Positions 7,258 to 14,893 of a DNA stretch of 22,128 nucleotides are shown here, piece after piece. This stretch comes from Bacteroidales bacterium. GTDB lineage: Bacteria; Bacteroidota; Bacteroidia; Bacteroidales; Muribaculaceae. Both the position numbers and the translations under genes were made by a program. Where the stretch lies: assembly GCA_900769345.1 (NCBI GenBank), contig CAAGGJ010000124.1, positions 1 through 22,128 of the forward strand. The letters run 5' to 3'. Each line of letters opens with the position of its first letter. Position 1 is the first letter of the stretch. The notes beneath the pieces are model-generated. The model did no database searches, had not been told where the DNA came from, and worked only from the letters and a program-made list of their open reading frames with translations.

Positions 7258-7312
7258 TGGGCAAGAATGACGGTGTAAGCCGCTCGGACGATGCTCATCA
7301 ATTTGTTTTTTT
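7255..7312 (+). terminator. Terminator-like hairpin with U-tract before nuoA
   Basis: TGATGGGCA (7255-7263) pairs with TGCTCATCA (7292-7300) over 9 bp with one G-U pair. The 28-nt loop can form a small inner CGG/CCG stem. One base later comes TTTGTTTTTTT (7302-7312). Because no promoter is seen between 7312 and nuoA at 7353, nuoA transcription must read through it, so it would act as a conditional terminator or reduce downstream expression. The stem is short and the loop large, so strength is uncertain. Confidence 0.45.
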
Positions 7313-7352
7313 AAGAGATAACGAAATAAAAATTAATAATATAAAATTTTTT

Positions 7353-7727
7353 ATGGAATCAGCAGTATTCGGAATATCAAGCACAACGATGATGGTGGTT
7401 GCCGTATTGACAGGCGTTTTGCTGGTGTTTGCAGCATTGCTAATCGCCAAGTTGATAGGTCCCCGTTCGTTCACCTCGATGAAGTCAGACCCCTACGAGT
7501 GCGGTATGCCCACACGCGGAGAGTCGATGATTCAATTCAAGGCAGGTTACTATTTGTTTGCAATCTTGTTCTTGATGTTTGACGTTGAAACAGTGTTCTT
7601 GTTCCCTTGGGCAACAGTGTGCAGCAAGATTGGTTCAACCGGCTTGCTCAGCGTCGGAGTTTTCTTAGTAATATTGGTATTAGGCCTTGCGTATGCATGG
7701 CGGAAAGGAGCGCTTAAATGGGAGTAA
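7353..7727 (+). CDS. nuoA: NADH-quinone oxidoreductase (complex I) subunit A
   Basis: A membrane subunit of complex I, 124 residues from the chosen start, with three membrane helices (~10-34, 64-87, 97-116). Diagnostic motifs are DPYECG (46-51), FDVETVFLFPW (76-86) and YAWRKGALKWE at the C-terminus. An upstream in-frame ATG at 7257 would add 32 hydrophilic residues. I reject it because NuoA normally enters the membrane at once, and the ATG at 7353 follows an A/T-rich leader typical of Bacteroidetes starts, while the upstream part looks like untranslated leader. It overlaps nuoB by 10 bases, so the two are probably translationally coupled. It is the first structural gene of the nuo-atp-nuo cluster. 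Confidence 0.95.
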   Translation: MESAVFGISSTTMMVVAVLTGVLLVFAALLIAKLIGPRSFTSMKSDPYECGMPTRGESMIQFKAGYYLFAILFLMFDVETVFLFPWATVCSKIGSTGLLSVGVFLVILVLGLAYAWRKGALKWE

Positions 7728-8326
7728 ACATTAAGAGCATTAAGTATGAGGAATTCAAGGACAACGAATACATTGAAAGCCTCGTAGCAGAATTAAAGGC
7801 CTCAGGCACAAATGTGATGGTGGGCAAATTAGATGAATTGATCAACTGGGGTCGCGCCAACTCGCTTTGGCCGCTGTGTTTCGGCACCAGTTGCTGCGCC
7901 ATCGAGTTTATGGCACTTGGAGCAGCGCGATACGATATGGCACGCTTCGGATTTGAGGTGGCACGTAACTCGCCACGTCAGGCCGACTATATCATGGTGC
8001 AGGGCACAATAGTGCATCGCATGGCACCTGCAGTGCTTCGCTTGTATGAGCAGCTCGCTGAGCCAAAGTATGTGATAGCCTGCGGTGGATGTGCCGTGTC
8101 GGGCGGTCCATTCAAAAACTCTTATTGCGTATTGCCGGGTGTAGACAAGATTTTGCCTGTGGATGTGTATATGCCGGGTTGCCCGCCACGTCCTGAAGCT
8201 ATGTTCTACGGATTGATGCAGCTTCAGCGCAAGATTAAGGTGCAAAAATTCTTTGGTGGTGCCAATCGTCAGCAAAAGATTAAGGAATTCTTTGCATCAC
8301 ACCCCGAAGATGCCAAGCAGATGTAA
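7718..8326 (+). CDS. nuoB: Complex I subunit B, N2 [4Fe-4S] cluster protein
   Basis: A 202-residue subunit at the junction of the hydrophilic and membrane arms. It binds cluster N2, the last iron-sulfur centre before quinone. The ligands are visible: adjacent Cys59-Cys60 in FGTSCCAIEF, Cys125 in ACGGCAVSGGPF, and Cys155 in MPGCPPRPEA. The quinone-site neighbourhood and RYDMARFGFE segment match the family. The length is normal for the family. The start overlaps the end of nuoA by 10 bases, a common arrangement in nuo operons. Confidence 0.97.
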   Translation: MGVNIKSIKYEEFKDNEYIESLVAELKASGTNVMVGKLDELINWGRANSLWPLCFGTSCCAIEFMALGAARYDMARFGFEVARNSPRQADYIMVQGTIVHRMAPAVLRLYEQLAEPKYVIACGGCAVSGGPFKNSYCVLPGVDKILPVDVYMPGCPPRPEAMFYGLMQLQRKIKVQKFFGGANRQQKIKEFFASHPEDAKQM

Positions 8327-8393
8327 TATGTGCCGGGCACGAAATGAGAGAAATTAAAACGGAAAAAACACTAAGTATATACATATTTATATA

Positions 8394-10016
8394 ATGGTAA
8401 ATATACAAGAAAAAATCAGTGCTCTTTGCCCGTCGGCGACATTTGAAGAAGGCGATAAGCTGACAGTGACCGTAGCCGAAAAAGAGTGGCATGCACTCGC
8501 CAAGGCGTTGAAATATGAGCTTGGATATGATATGCTCACTTCGGTGGTGGGTATGGACTGGAAGGACTCGCTTGGCGCCGTGTACTATCTGACATCGACC
8601 GCTACCTGGGAGATGCTCGCTGTGAAAGTGGCTGTAAGCGACCGCGAAAAGCCTATGATTCACACCGTTAGCGACATCTGGGGCGTGGCTAACTTCCAAG
8701 AACGCGAAGTGTATGACTTCTTGGGTATAGAATTTATCAATCACCCCGATATGCGCCGTTTCTTCTTGCGCAACGACTGGGTGGGTTATCCTCTTCGCAA
8801 GGACTATGATGCCGATCCTGAGAAGAACCCTATTCGCCTCACTGCCGAGGAAAATGAAGACGACACTCACTCGCTTGTAGAAGACGAGAACGGCAACATC
8901 ACTCGCGTGGACAAGAAAGTGTTCGGCGACGACGATTATGTGGTGAACTTCGGCCCTCAGCACCCATCTACTCACGGTGTTATGCGCTTGCGCACATCGA
9001 TTAACGGTGAAATCATTAAGAAAGTGGACGTAATGTCGGGCTACATACACCGCGGTATCGAAAAACTCTGCGAAGGATTGACTTATCCGCAGACATTGTT
9101 CTTTACCGACCGTATGGACTATATGAGTGCTCACCAAAATCGCCACTGTGCTTGTATGTGCGTGGAAAAAGCACTCGGCATAGAAGTGCCGCGACGCGCA
9201 CAAGTGATACGTGTGATGATGGACGAATTGATGCGTATCAGCTCGCACTTGCTCTCCTATGGCTGTCTTACCATGGATATGGGTGCCACTACAGCATTTT
9301 TCTACGGATTCCGCGAACGCGAAGATGTGCTCGACATATTCGAAAAGACTTGCGGTGCACGTATGTCGCTTCACTACAATGTGATAGGTGGTGTGGTAGC
9401 CGACTTGCACGAGGACTTCCAGAAGGATGTTAAGGCATTTATCCCTAAGATGCGCAAGGCACTCAAGGAATATCACAAGCTATATACCGGCAACGTGATT
9501 GCTCGCAACCGTATGATAGGCGTAGGCGAACTATCGAAGGCCGATGCTATCAGCTATGCAGTGACCGGTCCGTCGGGCCGAGCATCGGGCTTTGCGTGCG
9601 ATGCTCGCAAGCATAAGCCATACTCAATCTACAGCGAACTCAAATTCAACGAAATAGTGCGCGAAAACGGCGATTGCTACGACCGTTATCTCAACCGTCT
9701 CGACGAAATAGAAGAAAGCTTGAAGATACTCGAACAATTGGTCGACAACATACCGGAAGGCGAAATTTGTGCCAAGGTACCAAAGATAATCAAATTGCCG
9801 GCAGGCCGTTGGTATCAAGAAGTGGAGGCAAGCCGTGGCATCTTCGGCGTGTATATCGAAAGCGATGGCGACAAGAAGCCATTCCGTATGCACTTCCAGA
9901 GCCCGTGCTTCAACCTTGTGGGCGTGATGGACAACTGCTGCAAGGGCCATATGATAGCCGACTTGATTACCATCGGAGCGGCTCTCGACTATGTAATTCC
10001 CGATATTGACCGTTAA
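8394..10016 (+). CDS. nuoCD: Fused complex I subunits C and D
   Basis: A 540-residue fusion. Residues 1-~142 are NuoC, with REVYDFLGIEFINHPDMRR (104-122) and GYPLRKDY. An acidic linker (~143-178) leads to NuoD at ~180-540, with NFGPQHPSTHGVMRL starting at 185. His190 and His194 of that loop line the quinone-binding site in the family. The C-terminus, GAALDYVIPDIDR, is a variant of the usual DPVMGEVDR-type end. NuoCD fusion is also found in enterobacteria. Next comes nuoH after 32 bases, so nuoE, nuoF and nuoG, which follow C/D in 14-subunit operons, are absent here. The donor module for NADH is therefore not encoded in this cluster. Confidence 0.97.
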   Translation: MVNIQEKISALCPSATFEEGDKLTVTVAEKEWHALAKALKYELGYDMLTSVVGMDWKDSLGAVYYLTSTATWEMLAVKVAVSDREKPMIHTVSDIWGVANFQEREVYDFLGIEFINHPDMRRFFLRNDWVGYPLRKDYDADPEKNPIRLTAEENEDDTHSLVEDENGNITRVDKKVFGDDDYVVNFGPQHPSTHGVMRLRTSINGEIIKKVDVMSGYIHRGIEKLCEGLTYPQTLFFTDRMDYMSAHQNRHCACMCVEKALGIEVPRRAQVIRVMMDELMRISSHLLSYGCLTMDMGATTAFFYGFREREDVLDIFEKTCGARMSLHYNVIGGVVADLHEDFQKDVKAFIPKMRKALKEYHKLYTGNVIARNRMIGVGELSKADAISYAVTGPSGRASGFACDARKHKPYSIYSELKFNEIVRENGDCYDRYLNRLDEIEESLKILEQLVDNIPEGEICAKVPKIIKLPAGRWYQEVEASRGIFGVYIESDGDKKPFRMHFQSPCFNLVGVMDNCCKGHMIADLITIGAALDYVIPDIDR

Positions 10017-10048
10017 TATTAACTAAAGATAAAAAGACGATATACAAT

Positions 10049-11125
10049 ATGTTTGACTTTGGTACAATAACAAATTGGTTAGATGCCCTCTTGAACAGCG
10101 TAATGCCGGGATGGCTTGCAACTTGCGTAGAAGGCGTGTTGGTGATGGTGGCACTGCTCTTGCTTTATTCGGTGCTCGCTATGTTCTACATCTTCTATGA
10201 ACGTAAGTTGTGTGGATGGATACAATGCCGCCTTGGCCCGATGCGTGTGGGTCCTTGGGGCTTGATGCAGGTGTTTGCCGACGTGTTTAAGATTCTCATC
10301 AAGGAGCTTATCTCGCTCAAGAACACCGATAAGTTCTTGTTTGCTCTTGCACCTTACTTGGTGATAATAGCTTCGATGCTCGTCTTTGCCAACTTGCCTT
10401 GGGGCAATGGCTTGCAGATTATCGACTTCAATATAGGCGTATTCTTTATGATAGCCGCTTCGTCGATAGGCGTGGTGGGTATCTTGCTTGCCGGATGGTC
10501 GAGCAACAATAAGTATGCTCTCATCGGTGCAATGCGTAGCGGTGCGCAGATGGTAAGTTACGAGCTGTCTATAGGTATCTCTATCATGACTATGGTGCTC
10601 ATGACCGGTACATTGTCGGTAACAGGCATTGTGGAGGCACAAGCCGACGGATGGCTTATCTTCCGTGGTCATATTCCTGCAGTAGTGGCATTTATCATCT
10701 ATTTGATAGCTGCTAACGCCGAGACCAACCGTGGCCCGTTCGATATGCCGGAAGCCGAGCATGAGCTGACAGCCGGTTATCACACCGAGTATTCGGGTAT
10801 CCATTTCGGATTCTTCTACTTGGCAGAGTATTTGAACCTCTTCATCGTGTCGGGTATCGCATCGCTCATGTTCTTGGGCGGCTGGATGCCACTCCATGTG
10901 CCCGGATGGGAAGGATTCAACGCCGTTATGGACTTCATTCCATCGGTGGTATGGTTCCTTGGCAAGGCATTCTTCGTGTCGTTTTTACTCATCTGGATAC
11001 GCTGGACATATCCACGTGTACGTATCGACCAAATGCTTGCTCTCGAATGGAAATATTTGATGCCATTCGGCTTGCTCAACTTGGTGATTATGGCATTGTG
11101 CGTAACTCTGGGATTGCACTTCTAA
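10049..11125 (+). CDS. nuoH: Complex I subunit H, quinone-channel membrane protein
   Basis: A 358-residue membrane protein with eight predicted helices, which forms much of the quinone tunnel and links it to the antiporter-like subunits. Conserved features are YERKLCGWIQCRLGPMRVGP (~49-68) near the first long loop, AETNRGPFDMPEAEHELTAG in the conserved acidic loop, and HTEYSGIHFGFFYLAEYLN after it. The gene ends 30 bases before atpD, with no obvious terminator between them, so it marks the left junction of the embedded ATP synthase genes. Confidence 0.97.
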   Translation: MFDFGTITNWLDALLNSVMPGWLATCVEGVLVMVALLLLYSVLAMFYIFYERKLCGWIQCRLGPMRVGPWGLMQVFADVFKILIKELISLKNTDKFLFALAPYLVIIASMLVFANLPWGNGLQIIDFNIGVFFMIAASSIGVVGILLAGWSSNNKYALIGAMRSGAQMVSYELSIGISIMTMVLMTGTLSVTGIVEAQADGWLIFRGHIPAVVAFIIYLIAANAETNRGPFDMPEAEHELTAGYHTEYSGIHFGFFYLAEYLNLFIVSGIASLMFLGGWMPLHVPGWEGFNAVMDFIPSVVWFLGKAFFVSFLLIWIRWTYPRVRIDQMLALEWKYLMPFGLLNLVIMALCVTLGLHF

Positions 11126-11155
11126 AAAACAGATAAATATTATTAAATCTATATT

Positions 11156-12658
11156 ATGAGCGAATTATTTGGAAAAATTACTCAGGTTATAGGCCCGGTA
11201 GTGGACGTGGCGTTTGAAGGTGAAGGCAACGAAGTGCCCGCCATCTACACTGCGCTCAAGGTGCCCAAGGCCGATGGCACTGAGTTGATTCTTGAAGTAG
11301 AGCAGCACATTGGTGAGGACACCGTGCGTGCCGTGGCAATGGAAAGCACCGACGGCTTGCAGCGCGGCATGAAGGTAATCAATGTGGGACAGCCTATTTC
11401 GGTGCCGACAGGCGACCAAGTAAAGGGCCGCTTGCTTAATGTGGTGGGACAACCCATCGACCACTTGGCTCCAATTAGCGATGAAAAACGCCGCGCGATA
11501 CACCAGCCCGCGCCTACGTTTTCCGATTTGACCATCTCGTCGGAAATTTTGTTCACCGGTATTAAGGTAATCGACTTGCTCGAGCCTTATAGCAAGGGTG
11601 GTAAGATTGGTTTGTTCGGTGGTGCCGGTGTGGGTAAGACAGTGCTTATTATGGAGCTTATCCACAACATTGCGCATGGTCACAATGGATTCTCGGTGTT
11701 CACCGGTGTAGGTGAACGTACGCGTGAGGGTAACGACTTGCTTCGCGAAATGATAGAAAGCGGCGTTATCAAGTATGGTAAGAAATTTGAAGAAGGCCTC
11801 GAAAAGGGCGAATGGAATATCGAAGACGTCGACATGGACCAAGTGGCACAGTCGCAAGCAGCCTTGGTGTTTGGTCAGATGAATGAGCCACCGGGCGCAC
11901 GTCTGCGTGTGGCATTGTCGGGCTTGACAGTGGCTGAGCAGTTCCGCGACCAAGACGGCGGCGGTAAGGATATCCTCTTGTTTATCGACAATATCTTCCG
12001 TTTCACACAGGCAGGTAGTGAGGTGTCGGCACTTTTGGGCCGTATGCCGTCGGCTGTGGGTTATCAGCCTACACTTGCTTCGGAAATGGGTGCTTTGCAA
12101 GAGCGTATCACTTCTACCAAGCAGGGTAGTATTACTTCGGTACAGGCTATCTATGTGCCTGCCGACGACTTGACCGACCCTGCTCCGGCTACCACATTCA
12201 GCTTCTTGGATGCTACCACAGTGCTTAGCCGTAAGATTGCTGAGCTTGGTATCTACCCGGCTGTTGACCCATTGGACTCAACATCGCGTATTCTCGACCC
12301 CAACATCATAGGCGAAGAGCACTACAATGTGGCTCAAGGCGTGAAGCAGTTGCTTCAGAAGTACAATGAGCTTCAAGATATCATTGCTATTTTGGGTGTA
12401 GACGAACTCAGCGATGAAGATAAGCTTGTGGTGGCTCGCGCACGTCGTGCTCAGCGCTTCTTGTCGCAGCCATTCTTCGTGGCAGAGCAGTTTACCGGTG
12501 TGCCGGGCGTTATGGTGCCTCTCAGCGAGACCATCAGAGGCTTCAAGATGATTCTCAACGGCGAAATGGACCAATATCCCGAGCAAGCGTTCCTCAATGT
12601 CGGCACTATCGACGAGGCAATAGAGAAGGGAAAGAAGCTTCTTGCCGAATTGAGCTAA
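11156..12658 (+). CDS. atpD: F1 ATP synthase catalytic subunit beta
   Basis: The catalytic nucleotide-binding subunit of the cytoplasmic F1 sector, 500 residues. The Walker A loop GGAGVGKT is at residues 155-162. Catalytic Glu188 and Arg189 sit in GERTREGND. Walker B is LLFIDNIFRFTQAGSE, and the inter-subunit contact loop appears as DELSDED, a conservative variant of DELSEED. All key residues are intact. It is the first atp gene, 30 bases after nuoH and 42 bases before atpC. The gene order D-C-B-E-F-H-A-G differs from the E. coli order B-E-F-H-A-G-D-C and is usual in Bacteroidetes. Confidence 0.98.
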   Translation: MSELFGKITQVIGPVVDVAFEGEGNEVPAIYTALKVPKADGTELILEVEQHIGEDTVRAVAMESTDGLQRGMKVINVGQPISVPTGDQVKGRLLNVVGQPIDHLAPISDEKRRAIHQPAPTFSDLTISSEILFTGIKVIDLLEPYSKGGKIGLFGGAGVGKTVLIMELIHNIAHGHNGFSVFTGVGERTREGNDLLREMIESGVIKYGKKFEEGLEKGEWNIEDVDMDQVAQSQAALVFGQMNEPPGARLRVALSGLTVAEQFRDQDGGGKDILLFIDNIFRFTQAGSEVSALLGRMPSAVGYQPTLASEMGALQERITSTKQGSITSVQAIYVPADDLTDPAPATTFSFLDATTVLSRKIAELGIYPAVDPLDSTSRILDPNIIGEEHYNVAQGVKQLLQKYNELQDIIAILGVDELSDEDKLVVARARRAQRFLSQPFFVAEQFTGVPGVMVPLSETIRGFKMILNGEMDQYPEQAFLNVGTIDEAIEKGKKLLAELS

Positions 12659-12700
12659 ATCGAGGCGAAACAAGTGAAGAATTAACAAAACTACAAAACT

Positions 12701-12937
12701 ATGACACTAAAAATAATATCGGCAGAGCAGATAGAATACGAAGGCGAAGTGAACTTGGTGTCGCTTCCGGGCGAAATGGGCCTTTTCGAGGTTCTCAACA
12801 ATCACGCAGCCTTAATAGCATCGCTCACTGCCGGCATTGTTACATATGAGAATACTGACGGCACCCGCTCTAAGCGCGAAATACGCGGTGGTGTCGCCGA
12901 TATTAACAAAAATGTGGTGTCGGTTTGCATTTATTGA
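12701..12937 (+). CDS. atpC: F1 ATP synthase subunit epsilon, beta-sandwich only
   Basis: A 78-residue protein corresponding to the N-terminal beta-sandwich of epsilon (LVSLPGEMGLFEVLNNHAAL at ~20-39). Family members in most bacteria are 130-140 residues and end in two helices that move into the central cavity and inhibit ATP hydrolysis. Those helices are missing here: the ORF ends naturally after the last strand, with a stop at 12935-12937. Short epsilon subunits are the norm in Bacteroidetes as far as I know, so this is not a broken gene. It implies that this enzyme lacks epsilon-type autoinhibition. It precedes atpB by 11 bases. Confidence 0.93.
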   Translation: MTLKIISAEQIEYEGEVNLVSLPGEMGLFEVLNNHAALIASLTAGIVTYENTDGTRSKREIRGGVADINKNVVSVCIY

Positions 12938-12948
12938 TATTTAAGATT

Positions 12949-14019
12949 ATGAAGAAAGTTCTGCTCACATTAGTTATGGCTCTGGCGGCAATGGTGATGA
13001 CCATGCCGGCACAAGCAGCCGTGACCGAAGGCGAGGGTGAAGACTTCAACCCTAAAGAAATCATCTTTCATCACTTGGGTGATGCTTATGGGTGGGAAGT
13101 GCCTTTCTCTCATAGTCAGCGCATCCCATTGCCGGTGATAGTGCGTGATTGCGAAGGTGGTTGGCACTGTTTCAGCTCTAACCGTCTGAACGATGGAGCC
13201 ACCTACGAGGGCTTCTACATAGCTCATGGCGGTGACTATAGCGGCAAGGTAGTGGGCGAACAAAACGGTGTGCAATATCGTCCGCTCGATCTTTCGATTA
13301 CCAAGGATGTGGCTGCTTTGTGGGTAGCTGCATTGGTGGTGATATTGATAGGACTAAGCGTGACTCGATGGTATAAGAAGCACAATATGAAGGCACCACG
13401 CAAGTGGACTGCTTCGTTTGAGTTCTTGGTAGAGTTTATGTATATGAGTGTGATTCGCCCCACTCTTGGCAGTAAGGCGAAGACCTATGCACCATATCTG
13501 CTCACTGCATTTTTCTTCATCTTCGTGATGAACTTGCTAGGTTTGGTGGTAATATTCCCCGGAGGAGCCAACCTTACCGGCAACGTGGCAGTGACATTGG
13601 TGCTTGCTCTATGCACATTCTTTATCACCAACTTGCGAGGCAATAAGCATTACTGGAAGGAAATTTTCTGGCCCGATGTACCCATTTGGCTGAAGTGTCC
13701 GTTGCCAATAATGCAAGCCATAGAGGTGTTTGGCGTGTTTACCAAGCCTGCTGCCTTGTGTGTACGTTTGTTTGCCAACATGATGGGTGGTCACATGATA
13801 GTAATCGTGCTGACATTGCTGATATTTATATTTGCAAAGTTCGGACCGGCAGTAACCGGCGGTATTACCGTGTTCTCGGTGCTGTTTTCTCTCTTTATGC
13901 TCCTGCTCGACACGCTTGTGAGCTTTATCCAGGCATTTGTGTTCACCATGTTGAGCACACTGTTCATCTCGATGGCGGTATGCGATCCGCATGAGGGCCA
14001 CGACGAGGCAGAAGCATAA
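12949..14019 (+). CDS. atpB: Fo ATP synthase subunit a, with signal-like N-terminal extension
   Basis: The proton-channel stator subunit of Fo, 356 residues from the ATG at 12949. An earlier in-frame ATG at 12925 would overlap atpC and add eight residues ahead of a clean signal-like helix, so I prefer 12949. Residues 1-23 (MKKVLLTLVMALAAMVMT... AQA) look like a signal peptide, followed by a ~95-residue hydrophilic, probably periplasmic segment. The membrane core runs from ~120. The essential Arg is Arg273 in ALCVRLFANMMGGH, and Gln328 in SFIQAFVF matches the second conserved polar position. The N-terminal extension is longer than in E. coli (271 residues in total there) and is common in Bacteroidetes. 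The C-terminus is His/Glu-rich. Confidence 0.96.
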   Translation: MKKVLLTLVMALAAMVMTMPAQAAVTEGEGEDFNPKEIIFHHLGDAYGWEVPFSHSQRIPLPVIVRDCEGGWHCFSSNRLNDGATYEGFYIAHGGDYSGKVVGEQNGVQYRPLDLSITKDVAALWVAALVVILIGLSVTRWYKKHNMKAPRKWTASFEFLVEFMYMSVIRPTLGSKAKTYAPYLLTAFFFIFVMNLLGLVVIFPGGANLTGNVAVTLVLALCTFFITNLRGNKHYWKEIFWPDVPIWLKCPLPIMQAIEVFGVFTKPAALCVRLFANMMGGHMIVIVLTLLIFIFAKFGPAVTGGITVFSVLFSLFMLLLDTLVSFIQAFVFTMLSTLFISMAVCDPHEGHDEAEA

Positions 14020-14101
14020 TTCCACTACAAAAAATACAAAAAACTACTATAACAATAGCGAAAAATTAAATAAAATAAATAACTAAAAAATAATAATTAC
14101 T

Positions 14102-14356
14102 ATGTTAGGATTAATTTTAGCGCAAGCAGCTGCAAGTTCAGCCCTTGCAAAAGCAGCAGCATGTATTGGTGCAGCAATCGCAGCAATTGGTGCAGGTATT
14201 GGTATTGGTAAAATCGGTGCATCGGCTATGGAAGCAATCGCACGCCAACCGGAAGCAGCAGGCGACATTCGTAGTAATATGATCGTTATTGCAGCTCTTA
14301 TCGAAGGTGTTGCTTTGTTCGCTGTAATCGTTTGTATTCTTGCATACTTCTTATAA
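14102..14356 (+). CDS. atpE: Fo ATP synthase c-ring subunit
   Basis: An 84-residue hairpin protein of two membrane helices. The polar loop is ARQPEA (47-52). The ion-binding carboxylate is Glu68 in ALIEGVALFAV. Gly69 follows it rather than the Ser/Thr found in Na+-binding c-rings, which suggests a proton-type ring. The first helix carries the GxGxGxxxA packing pattern (GAGIGIGKIGASA). An 82-base, nearly G-free A-rich leader precedes it (14020-14101). That fits the need to make many copies of this subunit per complex. atpF follows after 15 bases. Confidence 0.97.
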   Translation: MLGLILAQAAASSALAKAAACIGAAIAAIGAGIGIGKIGASAMEAIARQPEAAGDIRSNMIVIAALIEGVALFAVIVCILAYFL

Positions 14357-14371
14357 TAGATTAGTTGGACT

Positions 14372-14869
14372 ATGGAGCTCTTCACACCTGAATTAGGTTT
14401 GGTGTTTTGGATGTTCGTGACCTTTGTGATATTGTTCGCAATATTGGCAAAGTTCGCGTGGCCCGCAATCGTAAAGATGCTCGAGGAGCGAGCAGACTTG
14501 ATAGATAAGGGCGTGGTCTATGCACAAAATGCTAAGGAACAGCTTGACAATGCAAAAAGTGAAGCAGCAAGTTACATAGCAGAGGCCCGAAAACAACAAG
14601 CCGAGATACTTCGTGAGGCCGACAAGATGAAGACTCAAATCATCGAGGAGGCAAAGGCAGCCGCAACAGTGGAGGCCAAGAAGGTGATGGAAGCTGCCAA
14701 CCTGGCCATAGAGCAAGCTCGAAAGGCGTCGGAAAAGCAGCTGCGCCAAGAGGTGAGCGCATTTGCCCTCGGTATAGCCGAGAAGGTGGTGAGAGAAAAC
14801 CTTGCCAGCGAGAGTGCGCAGACCAAACTGGTGGACAAACTATTGAATGAAGTAGAGAACAAGAACTAA
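14372..14869 (+). CDS. atpF: Fo ATP synthase subunit b, peripheral stalk
   Basis: A 165-residue protein with one N-terminal membrane helix (~8-30, LVFWMFVTFVILFAILAKFAW) and then a long Ala/Glu/Lys-rich helix to the C-terminus that dimerises as the stator stalk. The motif PAIVKMLEERADLIDKG after the helix is characteristic. Length is normal (about 156-170). It follows atpE by 15 bases and precedes atpH by 24. Confidence 0.96.
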   Translation: MELFTPELGLVFWMFVTFVILFAILAKFAWPAIVKMLEERADLIDKGVVYAQNAKEQLDNAKSEAASYIAEARKQQAEILREADKMKTQIIEEAKAAATVEAKKVMEAANLAIEQARKASEKQLRQEVSAFALGIAEKVVRENLASESAQTKLVDKLLNEVENKN

Positions 14870-14893
14870 TCAACCAACGAAAAGAGTGATAAT

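Larger units (their letters stand above)
7076..7312 (+). promoter_or_regulatory. Structured nuo mRNA leader, candidate attenuator
   Basis: The leader holds four complementary elements. A (TGATGAG, 7079-7085) and B (TGCTCATCA, 7107-7115) form a stem that extends to 10 bp with one G-U pair (7076-7085 with 7109-7118). C (TGATGGGCA, 7255-7263) pairs with D (TGCTCATCA, 7292-7300), followed at once by a T-rich run. B and D are identical 9-mers, so A could pair with D, and B with C, as alternatives. GAGGGCTT (7222-7229) can also pair with AAGCCgCTC (7277-7285), which would exclude C:D. This is the geometry of a terminator/antiterminator switch. The signal is unknown, and the region matches no riboswitch class I recognise. 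Confidence 0.45.

Noticed and set aside
7257..7727. Longer NuoA of 156 residues starting at ATG 7257
   Set aside because: It adds 32 hydrophilic residues not expected in NuoA, and the segment contains the terminator-like hairpin and T-run. The ATG at 7353 has a typical A/T-rich start context. The GGAG before 7257 keeps this open as a minor alternative.
8280..9476. Long open frame of 398 residues antisense to nuoCD
   Set aside because: Shadow frame of nuoCD: Cys/His-rich low-quality sequence without domains, fully covered by a clear conserved gene on the other strand.
11080..11110. Possible internal promoter before atpD (CTTG, 19 bases, TAACTCTG)
   Set aside because: It has one mismatch in each box and lies inside nuoH coding sequence, where such near-matches are expected by chance. 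Worth recalling only if RNA data show a start near 11117.
11165..12100. 311-residue open frame antisense to atpD
   Set aside because: Overlaps a perfectly conserved ATP synthase beta gene and shows only His/Cys-rich shadow composition.
12925..12948. Earlier ATG for atpB overlapping atpC
   Set aside because: It would put eight residues ahead of a normal signal-like N-terminus (MKKVLL...); the ATG at 12949 gives the better start.
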